Part shown: positions 11,618 to 24,006 of the stretch, in pieces
Position numbering within the stretch: the stretch's first letter is position 1
Layout: every line of letters starts with the position of its first letter
Assembly (NCBI GenBank): GCA_027405735.1
Contig: JAPEHQ010000002.1
Location: forward strand, 3,174,501-3,238,500
Source of the DNA: Mucor racemosus
Taxonomy: Eukaryota; Mucoromycota; Mucoromycetes; Mucorales; Mucoraceae
Direction: 5' to 3'
DNA: 64,000 nucleotides
Notes under the pieces: generated by a model
Database searches by the model: none
Told to the model about the DNA's origin: nothing
The model's input: only the letters and a program-made list of their open reading frames with translations
Made by a program: the position numbers and the translations under genes

Positions 11618-11928
11618 TGGATCATTAATTAATGTACATTCAACAAAATAGGTTGTTCAAATGCTTAAAAGCCAACAAGTGGAAAACAGCATTAATAATA
11701 TACCTTCATCGTCAACTAGTAAGTACAATTACACAAAATTAAGTACATGTTTTGACATGTTATAAAATTAGATTTTACTCTAGACAAAGTTGATGATATA
11801 TCGCATGTAAATTGTAAGTAAATGGAAATTGTTGTGCCCCTTTTTTTCATTATATTCCTCCCTAACATCTATACTCATTTCAAGTGGAAAACCTAGTTTT
11901 ATCTGATAACGATGATATTGTATCATGA
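10746..11928 (+). CDS. dma1: FHA-RING E3 ubiquitin ligase (Dma1/Chfr type)
   Basis: Six exons (10746-10955, 11044-11261, 11329-11569, 11652-11718, 11772-11813, 11885-11928) give 273 aa, close to fission yeast Dma1. The FHA domain (about residues 20-135) has the phosphothreonine-binding signatures KIGRFT, SRGHAEIW and SSSGTFVN. A RING-H2 follows with ligands C165, C168, C183, H185, H188, C191, C204 and C207 (ECCIC ... APCSHSFHFKC ... NCPLC). In yeasts Dma proteins delay septation and mitotic exit by ubiquitinating SIN/MEN scaffolds. The two last introns are small and were placed by phase. Intron 1 contains a long (TA)n tract and intron 3 a (TG)n tract. It converges with eL32. Confidence 0.9.
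10966..10995. repeat. (TA)n microsatellite in intron 1 of the FHA-RING gene
   Basis: Near-perfect TA dinucleotide run directly downstream of the 5' splice site. Confidence 0.9.
11583..11614. repeat. (TG)n microsatellite in intron 3 of the FHA-RING gene
   Basis: Uninterrupted TG dinucleotide run followed by a T-run, inside the 82-nt intron. Confidence 0.95.
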
Positions 11929-12156
11929 TCCCCTCCATCTCTCTTTCTCCCTCTTCTCTCTCTCTCTCTCTCTCCTGTATTGTATTTCTAAAAAAAAACC
12001 TCTCTCATATCAATAAACCAAAATATAAAATGTAAAGTTTCTTTTTTTTTAAAAAAATTGTCGATTTCAAGTGATCTTGCTTGTATTCTTTTTCTTTTGT
12101 TATTGAGAGATTAATAATAAAAAAAATGAAATTCAACTAACAAGTTTTTATAAAAT

Positions 12157-12619
12157 TTACTCCTGAGATCTGAGACGAGCACCAGCGTTGATGACCTTGA
12201 CGTTCAATTGAGCAGCACGTTCGAGGAGAGCAACACGCTTCTTGGAGGAAACGTTGTGGGCAATCTCAGCAGCATAAGAACGGTTGTGCATCAACAAAAG
12301 GTTGAGTTCACGGACGTTGGAAACGACGAACTTGCGGAAACCGTTGGGCAAGAGATCACGGGTCTTCTTGGCAGAACCGTAACCAATCTTGGGCATAGGG
12401 GCTTGACCCTTGAAACGTCTACGCATGTTACAATCAATACCCTTGGGCTTTCTCCAAGATTCCTATTTTTGAAAATTGTTAATATTTTGTTTCCTTTAAT
12501 ACATTCTTTCTCCATATTTTATTACTTACACCAACACGCATGAAACGGTTAGATTGGTGACGCTTGAAGGTAGCGGTACGCTTCTTGACGATGTTATGCT
12601 TGACAGCAGGAGTGACCAT
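12157..12619 (-). CDS. RPL32: 60S ribosomal protein eL32
   Basis: Two exons (12619-12530, 12462-12157) give 131 aa, the expected length (human 135). The protein begins [15 protein letters not shown] and contains the family blocks [39 protein letters not shown] and [11 protein letters not shown], ending [11 protein letters not shown]. The single intron falls after residue 30 (GGT|gtaagt, phase 0). eL32 is a component of the large cytosolic subunit. Codon use is the most biased in the window (GTC, CGT, AAG, ACC), as expected for a highly expressed gene. Confidence 0.97.
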
Positions 12620-14611
12620 TGTTTACTTTAATAATGAATGTATACGTTAGGTTCAAAGCTTCTTTTCTTCCATGTAACAAATAAAAAAAACATCCAATCT
12701 CCAACCCTCTTTCCTTCTCTGCCCTCCCCTCCCTCCTTTCAAATCTGATTTTCTCTTTTTGTCAAAAATGTTGAAATTAAATCTGTAGTAAATGTCGATC
12801 TATTTCCTCGTTCATTCATCTATTGACTGGAAAAAGGGATGGATGGATGCTTTTAAAAAAACTAAACTTACTCTCGGAACTAATGGATGGATGCAAAGAG
12901 AAGGGAAAAACAAAAATTATCTACTAAGCTTCTCTACTTTGTTGCTCCTCCCAGCTCACCTTTCCTTTGTTCCCCCGCCTACCTCTGCTTGCAACTTTTT
13001 TTTTCCCTCAAAAAAAATAAAAAGAGAAAAGGTCCGGTGTAATGCGGACATTGTATGATGTGCGACAATATGTATGATCATATACAATGATCATCATTCA
13101 GCAATGTTATAAAACCATTTGTGAATAAAAGATCATTTTAACGAGACAAATATATAGTTTATACTAAAAAACTGTTTCCAAAAAAGTCTATCATGATATA
13201 GTCTCACCAAAATCAAGCAAAGGTGGGTTGCCGTAACTCCGGAAATGTATTACTAAATACTTGGATAATCTAAATCAGCAGAAATGCTATTAAATTGAGT
13301 TTTAAAGGATTTTAATGCCTCAAATGCATAGTTTAAAAACCTTTAAACACTATCACAAGATTTTAGGATACGTATTATCAACATTTATATTTTTTGGATT
13401 ATAATAATACAGCCAAAATAGCCAATTTTATCAATTATTCAAACATGTGTATTCAAGTATTCTCAAATTTACAATGTTCGGGATTTAAAACCCACCGGAT
13501 TTTTCTGAACAAAAATCGATGAAAATTTCGAAAATTCATGTTTTTCGCAATTATCATTAAAAACTGCATAATAAGTCAATTTTATTGATTAACAATATTT
13601 TGTAGAGAAATTGATTGCGCATCGAATGGTATTAATTCAAAAGGAATTTGTCAGATAAAATATTTAGATAAATTCAAAATTAAAAAAACTAGTTTTTCGC
13701 GATTCATCAACACTTTTTAGTATACAATTTGCAAGATGATGGTACTATTTTGTAAAGTGATCCAGTACCTACATTTTGAGCTACTGCTTGCTGAAATAGG
13801 TTGATTTTTCATTGAGTAACTGCAAGTTTTTTGTTTTACCGGATTTTTCCTCGACCAATGGCAAGAGATTTGGAGGGACTGAAATCGGGGTCAGAATAGT
13901 CCAATTTAAGGAGATAGTATCTGAAAAATCAGACTTTTTAATCAACGTTTTTTTTATTTCTATTTGGACAAATAGCCAAATACATGAAAATTCAGGTCAT
14001 GGAGATGCTATTATGGACATAAAAAGAGAAGGAGATATGAGAGTGTGTAATTTACATTAGCAAGCATTCTTATTGGCTAAAAAAAATGAAAGAGAAGCAT
14101 TCGGCACATTTTAACGCGGTAATCAATTAATATACTATTTGGAGCTGATTCTGGAGTGAAAAAAGCATTATTTGGTAGACAAAGATATTTACTAATTGTG
14201 ATACTACATAGCCCCCATATTAAATGATGGTGCGTACATTTGTCAAGCTTTTAGGCAGAGGAAGGTGATCTTATTGCTTTGATCAATTTTGAATAACCGA
14301 CGAATTTTGACATGACAAACCAAACTTTAAAGAGTTTTCAATCCATGAGAAATACTTTGTATATTTGAGAAAAGAGAAGCTGAAGGTAATCAACACTTTA
14401 AATAATTATTTTACATTTTTATTTGGACATTACAGGTATTAATTTGTTGGAAATCATCATGCCAAAAGTTTGCCCCTCATTTTTACTCGGCCTTTATAAA
14501 AGTGATGATTGTGACAGTGTAAAACCCTTTGACTTTCTTCAGTTTGAAGGGGGGGATGTCCCCATGTGTTAAACAAGCTCTTCTTTTTTTTTTATATTCA
14601 TATAACAAAAC
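12620..14611. other. Intergenic, AT-rich, no gene seen
   Basis: The first 150 bp are pyrimidine-rich on the plus strand (purine-rich in the eL32 direction). The rest is AT-rich sequence with many TTTTTC/GAAAAA words and scattered stops in all frames. Open frames at 12,792-13,058 and 13,812-14,060 lack any recognisable motif and have intergenic composition, so they are not called. Confidence 0.6.
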
Positions 14612-15085
14612 ATGGCTACTTACCGTAACTTTTCTCTCAAGTTTTTGAGCAAGTTGAATAACGCCAAACTTGTTGAAGGAGATATCAAACCTCAACTTGT
14701 TTTCAACGCAGAAAAAGGAAAATCGTTCTGGAGACCAGCTCAAGTTTCAAAACGTACACAAAACGATTTACGTAAAGCATGTCTCCAATGTGGCATTGAA
14801 CCTACATCTATTGGTTTAGCAACACCTACAGCACCTAAACCTCTTAAATACAAACCCAATAAATTGGAAAAGCATGAACGTATGCGTGCTGAAAGACAAG
14901 CTAATATTCAACGTAATTTGGAAAAGATGCCTCAAACAATTCAAGCTTGGAAGGAGGTAAAAGATTATTATTTTTGAATTTGATGTTTTCGGTTATTGAC
15001 CCCTCTTTTTTTTTTTTTTTTTTTTTTCCTTACATAGGACAAATTGAAGGAACTTGCTAAGCAAAAGACTTCCATGCCATTTTAG
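14612..15085 (+). CDS. MRPL25: Mitochondrial large-subunit ribosomal protein mL59
   Basis: Two exons (14612-14956, 15038-15085) give 130 aa. The sequence shows a helical N-terminus with FSLKFLSKLNNAKL, the block KSFWRPAQVSKRTQNDLRK, an LQCGIEPTSIGL segment and a long basic C-terminal helix (NKLEKHERMRAERQ). This order fits the fungal mL59 (yeast MRPL25) family, which sits on the mitochondrial large subunit. No cleavable targeting peptide is obvious, though the N-terminus is basic and hydroxylated. Recognition is from memory of the family and is less certain than for eL32. The intron ends in a long T-run before TTACATAG. Confidence 0.75.
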
Positions 15086-15803
15086 ATGATTTAAAAATCA
15101 ACAATTTTACAAACAATACTCAAACGCAAACACTCAAAACACCAATCACCTCCCATTCACACCAATAAATCCTTCTTGATTTATGATTATATGTACAGTT
15201 TTATAGTAATATAAATAAAAAAGAAACAAAGATATTGAATAGATTTAAAGTCTTTATCATCGGAAAATGAGAGTATATAAATGACATTTTGTTCCAGGGA
15301 TGTGTTTTTATATATTTGATATGCAAAATGTTTAAATTTTGCAGCAATAAGCTTTTTAATCCTATATCTCTCGAGATTTACCATGTTACTGATGCGGGTC
15401 CCAATAATCTGATGCAAAAGATGATTTGCACAACATTTATCAAGTTGAAAATGGCAACATTGGCAACTAGGCACACACACACACACATACACACACACAC
15501 AAAAACCATGTTATAAAAAGAGCAAGAGCCAGAATTGAAAAGGCTTATGGCTCTCGGTTGCGATTCAACTTGTCGAGGGCACTGAGGGAATTGGAGCCAG
15601 AAATGAGCGACCCTTATTTTTAAAAATGTCATTGACGAGATGGATTTTAAAGAAGATCCTGAATTTTGCAAATGACTAATTAGATGCACAAGGACTTTTA
15701 ATTTCTACCATGCTTGATGAAGATGTCCCACATATATATTTAGCATCTTCAAACATTCCTTTTCTTTTCTTTCTTCTTTTTCATCTATAAAACAATATTT
15801 ATT
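15086..15803. other. Intergenic between mL59 and the 2OG oxygenase; contains a (CA)n tract
   Basis: Holds the 3' UTR of mL59 and the promoter of the next gene. A (CA)n run spans about 15,472-15,501. CTTTTCTTTCTTCTTTTT-like pyrimidine sequence at about 15,762-15,782 immediately precedes the next start codon. No coding sequence is supported. Confidence 0.6.
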
Positions 15804-17025
15804 ATGACCATTGAATCTATTCCTATCGTTGATTTCTCTGATTTCAAAACAAATCCCAAAAAGGTTGCTCAAGAAGTATTTGACGCATGTAAATCCATTG
15901 GTTTCTTCTACATGATTAACCATGACCTTCCCGAACAAGACATTGATAAAGCATTCGAATTGGTAAGCTTTTGAAAGAGTGAAAAGGACCATATTTGTTA
16001 AAAATATGGAGTTAAATAGAGCAAACAATTCTTTGACTTGCCTCGTGAAGAAAAGGAGAAATTCATGATTGGCGAGGATAATCATGGCTATAGTACATTG
16101 TATAGTGAAACGTAAGTATACATTGTATTTATTGATATATATTTTTTCCCTTAACCCCTATCTCTCGGCTACAAATAAATTTAGATTGGATCCTGAAAAT
16201 CAAAGACAGGGCGACCATAAAGAGTAAGTAACACATCTGTTGTATATACCGTAAAATATACTTTGGTTTTCTGATTTGTGTATATAAAATAGGGGTTTCA
16301 ACTTTAGAAACTTTGAACATGGTAAACCATTTGCACCTCTTCCTCAATTATTTGATCAAGAAGAAAAGTTTTTGGAAAGTTTCTCACGAGTACGTAATAT
16401 CATGTTTATACTTGGCGCATAATGTATATAATGTGATAATTAATGCATAATTATTTAATAATAGAATTGCCATAATACTGCACTTCAAATCTTGGAAGCT
16501 TTTGCCATTGCTTTAGAGATCCCCGAAGAAAAGGGAGGTAAAGAATTCTTTAAAAATGGTCATAGTTACGAAGGATCTGCTGAAATTCTTCGTTTCCTCA
16601 AATATCCTCGCGGTGGTGAAGCCGAATACAAGGAACCTGTTCGTGCCGGTGCTCATTCTGACTATGGTTCTATTACCTTGTTGTTCCAAAAGGATGTACC
16701 TGGTTTAGAAGTGCAAGCCAGTCGTACTGAGTGGATCTCCGCCCCTCTTATTCCTGGTGCCATCACTGTCAATGTTGGAGATCAGATGGAGATGTGGACC
16801 AATGGCTTGTTTAAATCTACAAAGCATAGAGTCACCTTCTTGCCTGAACATAATCATTTAGATCGCTACTCTATGCCTTACTTTGTTCATCCTACTGATA
16901 CTGTTCCTTTGGTACCTGCTCCCTCTAAATTTATTGATCAAACCGTTGCTGATCCAGATCATATTCTTACTGCTGGTGAACATTTACGTAGTCGTTTGGA
17001 TTCTACTTATGATTTCAAGAAATAA
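15804..17025 (+). CDS. 2OG-Fe(II) oxygenase, isopenicillin N synthase-like fold
   Basis: Five exons (15804-15962, 16020-16111, 16185-16223, 16293-16389, 16465-17025) give 315 aa. The N-terminal DIOX_N region (IPIVDFSDF ... IGFFYMINHDLPEQ) is followed by the catalytic 2OG-FeII_Oxy domain. Iron ligands are H193-x-D195 (AHSDYGSITLL) and H250 (KSTKHRV); the 2-oxoglutarate anchor is R263-x-S265 (DRYSMPYF). Length and layout match the plant/fungal DIOX family (gibberellin oxidase, flavonoid or 1-aminocyclopropane-carboxylate oxidase-like). The family is broad, so substrate cannot be assigned. No secondary-metabolite genes lie next to it. All exon phases join without gaps. Confidence 0.88.
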
Positions 17026-17055
17026 TCAGTTTTTTCTAGTCTTTCCTATATATTC

Positions 17056-17090
<35 letters not shown>

Positions 17091-17961
17091 CAACTCAGCG
17101 TGTACAGTATTATATAGGTCAAAAAATATAGCTAATGTATATATTTTACAGTAAATTCAAGTCCAACATTATGAGAAAAATCATCCCATCATTTTTTTAA
17201 AGAAATTTTTTTCAACGATTGACTCGAGATATTTAAACAAAGTTTATATCTTATCAATCTCCAACATCTAAACTATAGCTCCATATTATTTATTTTTTCT
17301 TTTAAAAAGAGGCTTTCCAAATTATTTATCGTATCCATTTACAATGTGATTTGATGTGTTTTTAGGCAAAAAGGCACGACTGTTGATTATTATTAAATAC
17401 ATGTAGAAAAAAAAGTTATCTGACGACAATTTGCGTATCTATGATTATGGCACCATTTTTGAATTATGCTTGCTTTAAATTATCTGTAAAAACTTTTATA
17501 CAAAATATAAATGTGGGGGGGGGTGGGAAGGGATCCCGAAAATTGGGAGTATAGGTAAGCAATCGACGGGGCTTATCGGATTTCGTTGCAATGGTTACCA
17601 GAAATCATCGTTCCTGGATAAAATTGGCCTGGAATCAGCATTGTCTGCTGCCAAGACCGAATTACTTTCCGGGCAAATAATGCCAAATCTGCCTATCGCT
17701 ATGATCAGCCTCACATGATAATATAGATTGTAATAGATGAATAATCAAAAAAAAAAAACTTTATTTGTAATACATGTGGCCAAACACAAAAAATGAGGTG
17801 ATGATGAGGTGAATGAAGGGTGAAAAAAAAATGGCTTTTTCTTTTTCTTTTTATAATAAATAATGATAATAATGCAAAAAACAAGGTCTATTTTCTAAAA
17901 TAAATAATATAATACAATATGATACAACAAGATACAATTTGGTGAGAGGGGGGGGGGGGGT
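17026..17961. other. Intergenic; (TAA)n tract and a relatively GC-rich 200-bp island
   Basis: A (TAA)n microsatellite spans about 17,057-17,089 in the 3' flank of the oxygenase. At about 17,510-17,720, after a run of ten G residues, the composition becomes clearly GC-richer than the flanks, with no open frame or recognised RNA motif. A second G-run lies at 17,947-17,960 next to the following gene's stop. Confidence 0.55.
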
Positions 17962-18654
17962 TTACTCGTAAATAGAGTGAGTAATTGGGGGCAATCTGGT
18001 CAACATCAAACGGAGTCGATGGAGATCTGTCTCCCAACGAAATTTAAACTTGATAGCGTTGGTGGTGTCACCAAATAGCTGCATCACTGCATCGTACTTT
18101 GTCTCACATAATTCAAAAGCTGCATGAGCGGTTGCTTTATCGCCTTCGTAATAAATAGATCCTTGAGATTCAGTAGCGTATTCAATCTATTAAGAAATAT
18201 ATTAGTATACTAGTTAAAAAAAAGGCTCCTGATATAAAAAAAAATTTACCTCCTCACGAGCATCTCTATACAAATCTTCAAGTTCGGAAGATACTGCTTC
18301 TAGTGATATTAAAGTATTGTTTATATGATCAACATGTTGATCTATTGTTGCTGCGGTAGAATGATGAAAGAAATTATCCATTATGGTATTATTTGATGTT
18401 GTTGTTGTTGCAGATGAAGATGAAAATACTACTGAAAATGTAGATGAAGCGGAAGAGGATGAACGACAACGCATACGTGGAAACCACTTTGTTGGATTTA
18501 AAATATTTGTTGCAGTTTCTGATGTTGACATGAATGAAATACGTTTTCCATTCTGATTATTATTGTGATTTAATGAAAATAATCGAGCAGATGCTGATCT
18601 GATTCTTTTTGGGAAACTTTCAGTTGAAGATGAAGTAAATGTGAGTGTTTCCAT
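17962..18654 (-). CDS. Uncharacterised 209-aa protein
   Basis: Two exons (18654-18250, 18186-17962) give 209 aa; the intron (GAG|gtaaat ... aatag, phase 0) is clean. The N-terminal 100 residues are Ser/Thr/Asn-rich and probably disordered. The C-terminal 90 residues look folded and helical: DHINNTLISLEAVSSELEDL, YRDAREEIEYATES, YYEGDKATAHAAFELC, ETKYDAVMQLFGDTTNAIKF and WETDLHRLRLMLTRLPP. I do not recognise the family. The well-formed intron, sensible start and helical heptad-like C-terminus argue that it is real. A role in a coiled-coil complex is possible but not shown. It converges with the 2OG oxygenase. Confidence 0.65.
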
Positions 18655-20999
18655 ATCTATGTTTTTATGATTGTATGTAAATATATATGTATATGTAAAA
18701 TGATAAAGAAAAAGAAAGAAATTTTTTTTGGATTTTAAGGCTTTATTTATATAGACATTTCATGTACGTTTTCCCGTGTCATACAGTAGTAGCTCGTTTT
18801 GATGCTGTTACTCATATATTATCCTGATACAACCAATCAAAAAAACTGCTAACGCCACAAAAATCAAGATCAAGCAGTGTCATAACCTATATTGTATGTT
18901 TACCCGATTGTAATAGTGATGTAGTGTTATATACAAATATCTTTTTTTAATCATTCCTCCTTAAAATTTATACAACTATTATCATTTTCATCAAGGTAAC
19001 GCAGTAAAAACCAAAGTACGTATACAAAATGTACGATCGGGGTCCAACACAATACACAATTATTGATCTTGTCTTACCATTACCTCTCGATTAGTTAATC
19101 AGCTTGCGTATATAAAATATTAAAACTTCTTGTCAATTACATTGCCGTAATTTCATAATAGCAAACATCTATTTTCAACCATTACCACTAATATTCGATT
19201 CTTAGAACTCGGTTGTTTCTATACCGAGAATTAATGAAAAATCTAAAATAGAAGTAGACAGGATTGTAATTCTATACAATACTCTTTGAGTTGATTATGT
19301 AAGAATACCGTTGATATTTGTATGATTGATTTGTTTGATAGTACGCCACGTATAATAACCACAAGATATATTACATGGACAATGAGAATTCTCCTTTTTT
19401 CCTCCTCCATCATATATAGTATTTCCTCGTGGTAAAATAGTCTGATACCAAACTATTATCTGTAAAAGTATATATATAATCCAACATTCCAAAGGGGAAC
19501 CTGATAATATTATATACTCCTTTGTTCAACTGTCTGAGAAGAATATAATAATAGTAACCATTCATTATAAAAGTAGGAATATTTTTGTTTTTTATTACTG
19601 CATGGGCGGGCTGTTAATCATCCTAAAATGTATGAAAATGTATTGTTTATTGCTGCATGATGTGAGGAGACTAAAAGATTAGCCTATACATATAAAAATT
19701 TGTTTTGGTAAATTGTTAAAATACCCGATTTCAGCAATTACGAATTATATGAGCCAAGTATAGTACTTTAGCGAAAATAAGCTGGTGGTACCATCAGGCG
19801 GTAATACACGGTATTGCAAGCCCATCTTTTTTTTTAAAGTTAAATCTACTGTGTACTATATATCCCAATTTACCATATAAATAATATTATAATACAACGG
19901 CAATTCTATCCCAGATATAAAAGATTGATTTAGATGGATATATCATAAATGACGATTTCTTACTAATATTTTACTTTTATGTCTCTCATGTTCTTTTTGT
20001 CTATATATGAAAATATGCACTAAAATCAAATCTCTGATCTATATACTTTAAATTGCATGAACATTAGTTAATTCAGCATGATAGTACATCAATAATCATT
20101 GACTCCGATCATGCTTCTTTGTGAACATTTTCGTACCAACATACAACGTTAACCAACATAAGGTTCAACTCCGGATTAGCATATATTAGTGTCTGTTGTT
20201 GTTGATATACTGTTTGTGGATTAGATGCTTTTTTTTGTTTGAAAAAAATAGTAATTATGCATTTACTACATAATACATGTTAGGGAACTTGCTGTAAATA
20301 CATGTTCCTTGCCAATTATTTACATATTTTTTTTGTTGGTAATCTATCTCAATACATGAACTATTTACCATTAGAGGCAACATGTAAAGAAAGTTTAGAT
20401 TTTGCTATTGGGATCTTTTCGGGTTGAAGTATTCTTAAAATTTTAACATTTACATATACGACAATTTAATATCCTCTTTTTATTTGCCATGTTTCCGCGG
20501 GCTATTACACAAATGCAGTCTTTATATTATTGCTTGTCAATAACAAACATTATATATCTTGTGTATAAACCATAAAAGCGTTTTTGAGCTTGTGAGTATA
20601 CATTTTTGTGTATATTTCGAGTCAAAAAATTGACATTTTCAAGTACAAACCTTGGATCCAACTAGTATGAGTACCTGAATGTTAAAAACAAAGATATAAA
20701 GTAAAAATACAATAGCAAGTTTTAGCATATGATAGTTATTTTTGTCAAAAGCCATAAAAGTAAATCATATTTGCTGCACATCTGAAAATCTTTTAGATAG
20801 CACAATATTATGCTCCGCCAAAAGATGCGGCACAATTCCCTTTTTTTTGTGTTCAGTTGCACTATCTATCGGCATCGTACCGAATGCAATTCATTTAGAA
20901 TACAAAATGCATACTTGGGACACTCAAGCAACGCATATGAAATTCGAGAAATATTAATTTGAACCTCCTTACAAAAGGCGTTATGCATTTTTGCAGAAT
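18655..20999. other. Intergenic, AT-rich, no gene seen
   Basis: No frame carries a recognisable domain or splice pattern. The start contains the promoter side of the 209-aa gene; the rest is AT-rich with scattered short open frames of low complexity. Confidence 0.55.
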
Positions 21000-21800
21000 A
21001 CTGAGCTCGAATAGAATACTGTGCTACTGCATAATAGTAGGCATTTTAATGCAAAGTAAAATGAAATATCAACTTTGCTCTGTTTCTGTAGACCAGATGA
21101 ATCAAATAAATTATAAAGATGCAACTATTACATACAATATATATAATTTATTATGTATATTTCTGCTGAAACTATCCAAAAAGCAGCATTTTTTAAATAA
21201 TTGTTTTATGCACTTTTTGCACAAATCTGAAGCTCAAAATAGGTCAAAACTATTTCTTGAATCAAATATCTTGTTTATATATTTTTATCTCTAATTTTTT
21301 GGGTGATGAAAAACATGATCAGGATCGACCTCTCAATCCTTACAGATATAGGCAAAAATCGACGAAAATCGTTCAATCGGTATTTCGATCCGGAAGATGG
21401 GATTTTTCACTATACCTTTCCTAAGTTCAAAATATCCGCATTTCTTCAATCTTTTATATTAAAGCATTTATCTAGCTATTAATTATTCATAAAATGGATT
21501 TTTCTGCAAAAAACCGTTATTTTGTTTTTGCAAAATTGCGTAATTTTTTTGCTGAGAGAAATTTACGTAAATACCACCATCCGACGTGAAAACCAAATCT
21601 CTACTTATGTTTATTAATACGTTTGGAAGGTTAGCATAATGGTTTTTGGAGAAATATGCGAAAAAGTGCAGAAAGTTTTCCAAATTGATATTTTTTGGAT
21701 TTGGGAATCCATATGTCGGCGGTATTTAAATACAATTTTACTGCTACACGCTACTAAAAAATCATGCGGCCAAATCTTTGAAACCACTCTTATAAAGCGA
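21000..21800. repeat. Long direct repeat, copy 1
   Basis: Near-identical to about 27,650-28,770 over several hundred bp (for example 21,166-21,690 against 27,806-28,340, with only a handful of differences). Homology then continues with GGAATCCATATRTCGGCGG at 21,705 against 28,688. Copy 2 is interrupted by a 320-bp insertion that copy 1 lacks. No intact gene lies inside. Confidence 0.92.
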
Positions 21801-22074
21801 AGCGATAGATAACTACATAAAAAACAAATAAAAATGATATATTAAACTGTGAATTTTTAACTTATATTTCGTAAAATTGAATACGTAATTAAACTGATTT
21901 AAAGCAAAAATAACTCTTTAGAAATAAGTTACATTCTGATCTGAAAATCGAAATATCTGTTATTGTAGTTGTAATAAACCTGATCTCTCTAATTCCAACA
22001 ATTTTTAAACTCGTGTTTATCATATATATATATATATGTATATATATCACAGTATTGATTAATCACCTTGGGCA

Positions 22075-22430
22075 GTTTTTATCAAAGTTTTGATTCGCTG
22101 GATTTCGCGATTTCCTACGTACAAGGTACTTTTCATCCTGACGACAACGGTGAATCTATTACCGTCCATGAGAAACTAGTATCAAAGCAACAATGACCAT
22201 AAGTGCAATAAAATGTATAAGTATTTTCTATAGTTCGATAAATTGTTTTTAAGAAAAATTGCCAAAAAGACATGCTTTAAAATTCAATCTGTTAGATATG
22301 TAATAATTTACAAAAATAAATGAAAATGGACATAATATAAATTAAAATAAATGAATATGCATTATGTATTTGTTACAAAAGTTAGTTTATTTGTCGATTT
22401 GCAATATATTATCTTTACAAAATTATGAGA
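22075..22430 (+). pseudogene. Relic of the Hsp70-like gene 3' end plus its downstream flank
   Basis: The final 30 codons (AISYVQGTFHPDD, GESITVHEKLVSKQQ, stop) align with the 3' end of the Hsp70-like gene at 26,765-26,858 (KVSYVHGGSDPYD, SESIIIHEKLVLKQK, stop). Homology continues for about 240 bp downstream (for example GGACATAATATAAATTAAAA at 22,328 and 26,991). The rest of the coding region is missing upstream, so this is the remains of a second gene copy. Confidence 0.82.
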
Positions 22431-24006
22431 AAGTAGACCAAGTTCAAATATTATATTTGTATCGCAATTATTGACGGTTATGGAGTTTGAGTAACATGCA
22501 GGCATATGTTTATACGGCTTTTTTTTTTTTTTTGAAATTACCCACTCTTGAATACTATACATATCAGAGGATATAATTCCATGCATTTACTAGTACGAAA
22601 TTGATAATATCTGCAAATTACGCACCATTAGATCAGTAAAATAGTCAATCTCAGTACTTTGAATGCCATATTTTGCTTGCTATTGATCATTTGCAACATT
22701 CAGAATTATATCAAACGAATGTTGTCATTCAATAGATTATTTCTGATACAAATTGGTCGTTATTTGTACACTTTTTTTTCAACTTGATTTTTTCCTTATA
22801 ATACCTCATCCAAAATCTCAATTTGGACAAAATTCGATTTTTGAGTCGAAAAATGAAGATTTTTACTAACGCATTTATTGGACACATATATGTCAAATGA
22901 CCCTCTTCATATAATGGCAACAATGTTTTCAGAGGTTGCAAACCAACTTTTTTGACTTTTTCTCAAAAAACCGAAATCATACATTATTACAGATATCGAA
23001 ACGTTTTGCAACAGAAATACAAAAAAAAAAAAAATTACCATCGTATTGGGCGCTATAGGTTCCATCTTTTTAATTATTACACATTAGGGTTGTAATTATA
23101 TATTCTTGGTTGTAAGAATTCTTTAAAGAACATAAAATTTCTGAAAAAAAAATTTTTTGTAGAGAAATAAATTTCTTTATATCATTAAAAGCCCAAAAAG
23201 GAAACAAGGGATGCGAGATACGACTGAAATTTTTAAGTACAAGATTTGTTAATACGAGATATTTGAGAACAAAAGTTCTATGGTGAAGAGCAACTGTGAT
23301 CAGGATTACAGTTGAAATAAATGTGGGGTTGGGTTCGTGGTTTTGGGGAGCGAGGATAGGTTTGTGATCAGGGAATCGATGGTAGCTTTGCGGTAAGGGA
23401 GTCGGTGGTGGGTGCGTGGTCAGGAAATTGAGGAACAGTGGTAATAATCTGGGTTCGGCAACAAGGAGGATCATATAATGTATTTTCATAGTAAACGTTA
23501 TCAAACTAGATGAAAGAGCCCTGAGGATGAGGCAGATGAAACATAAACGGTAAATTCACATTTGGTTGATATAATAGCTTCGCGCTAACCAGGCCACCAG
23601 GGCACTACTCCTGGAGTATACCACTAAGGCCTACGAGACCTCTCCACGGCCCATATACACAATATGACATCAAAGGAGAAGATACCAAAATATAACAAAA
23701 GATCTCATACGAAAGGACTGATAATAATAAAGACTCAGTTTCCTCTTGAGCAATATGATATTTCTGTCATCATATCTCCTAATAATTTATAGCATTAACA
23801 TAAACAATCAACCTTTTACCATAAAATTGAACCTGAATAAATATAACAACAGAAATTAAATTATATCACACAGGAGAGACATACATTAGATTTACAAACT
23901 TGAGACCATTTATTGATACACCCAGCCCAGAGTTCCCGTAACGCAACTTTGTTTTATTGACAGTGTCATACAAAAGCGACATATTCTTTTTTTCTTATTT
24001 ATAATT
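22431..24006. other. Intergenic with a GC-richer block containing A-box-like motifs
   Basis: Mostly AT-rich without supported genes. At about 23,578-23,660 a GC-rich block, read on the minus strand, contains two sequences resembling RNA polymerase III A boxes (TAGGCCTTAGTGGTATAC and TGGCCTGGTTAGCGCG). No B box or cloverleaf could be completed. Confidence 0.4.

Noticed and set aside
12792..13058. 88-codon frame upstream of the eL32 promoter
   Set aside because: Consists of low-complexity pyrimidine and A-rich sequence of the promoter region.
20120..20200. GGTTCAACTCCGG, resembling a tRNA T-arm
   Set aside because: No acceptor stem, D-arm or anticodon arm could be built around it.
23070..23504. 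144-codon minus-strand open frame
   Set aside because: No start context, splice structure or recognisable motif; the Pro/His-rich part comes from a G/T-rich patch on the other strand.
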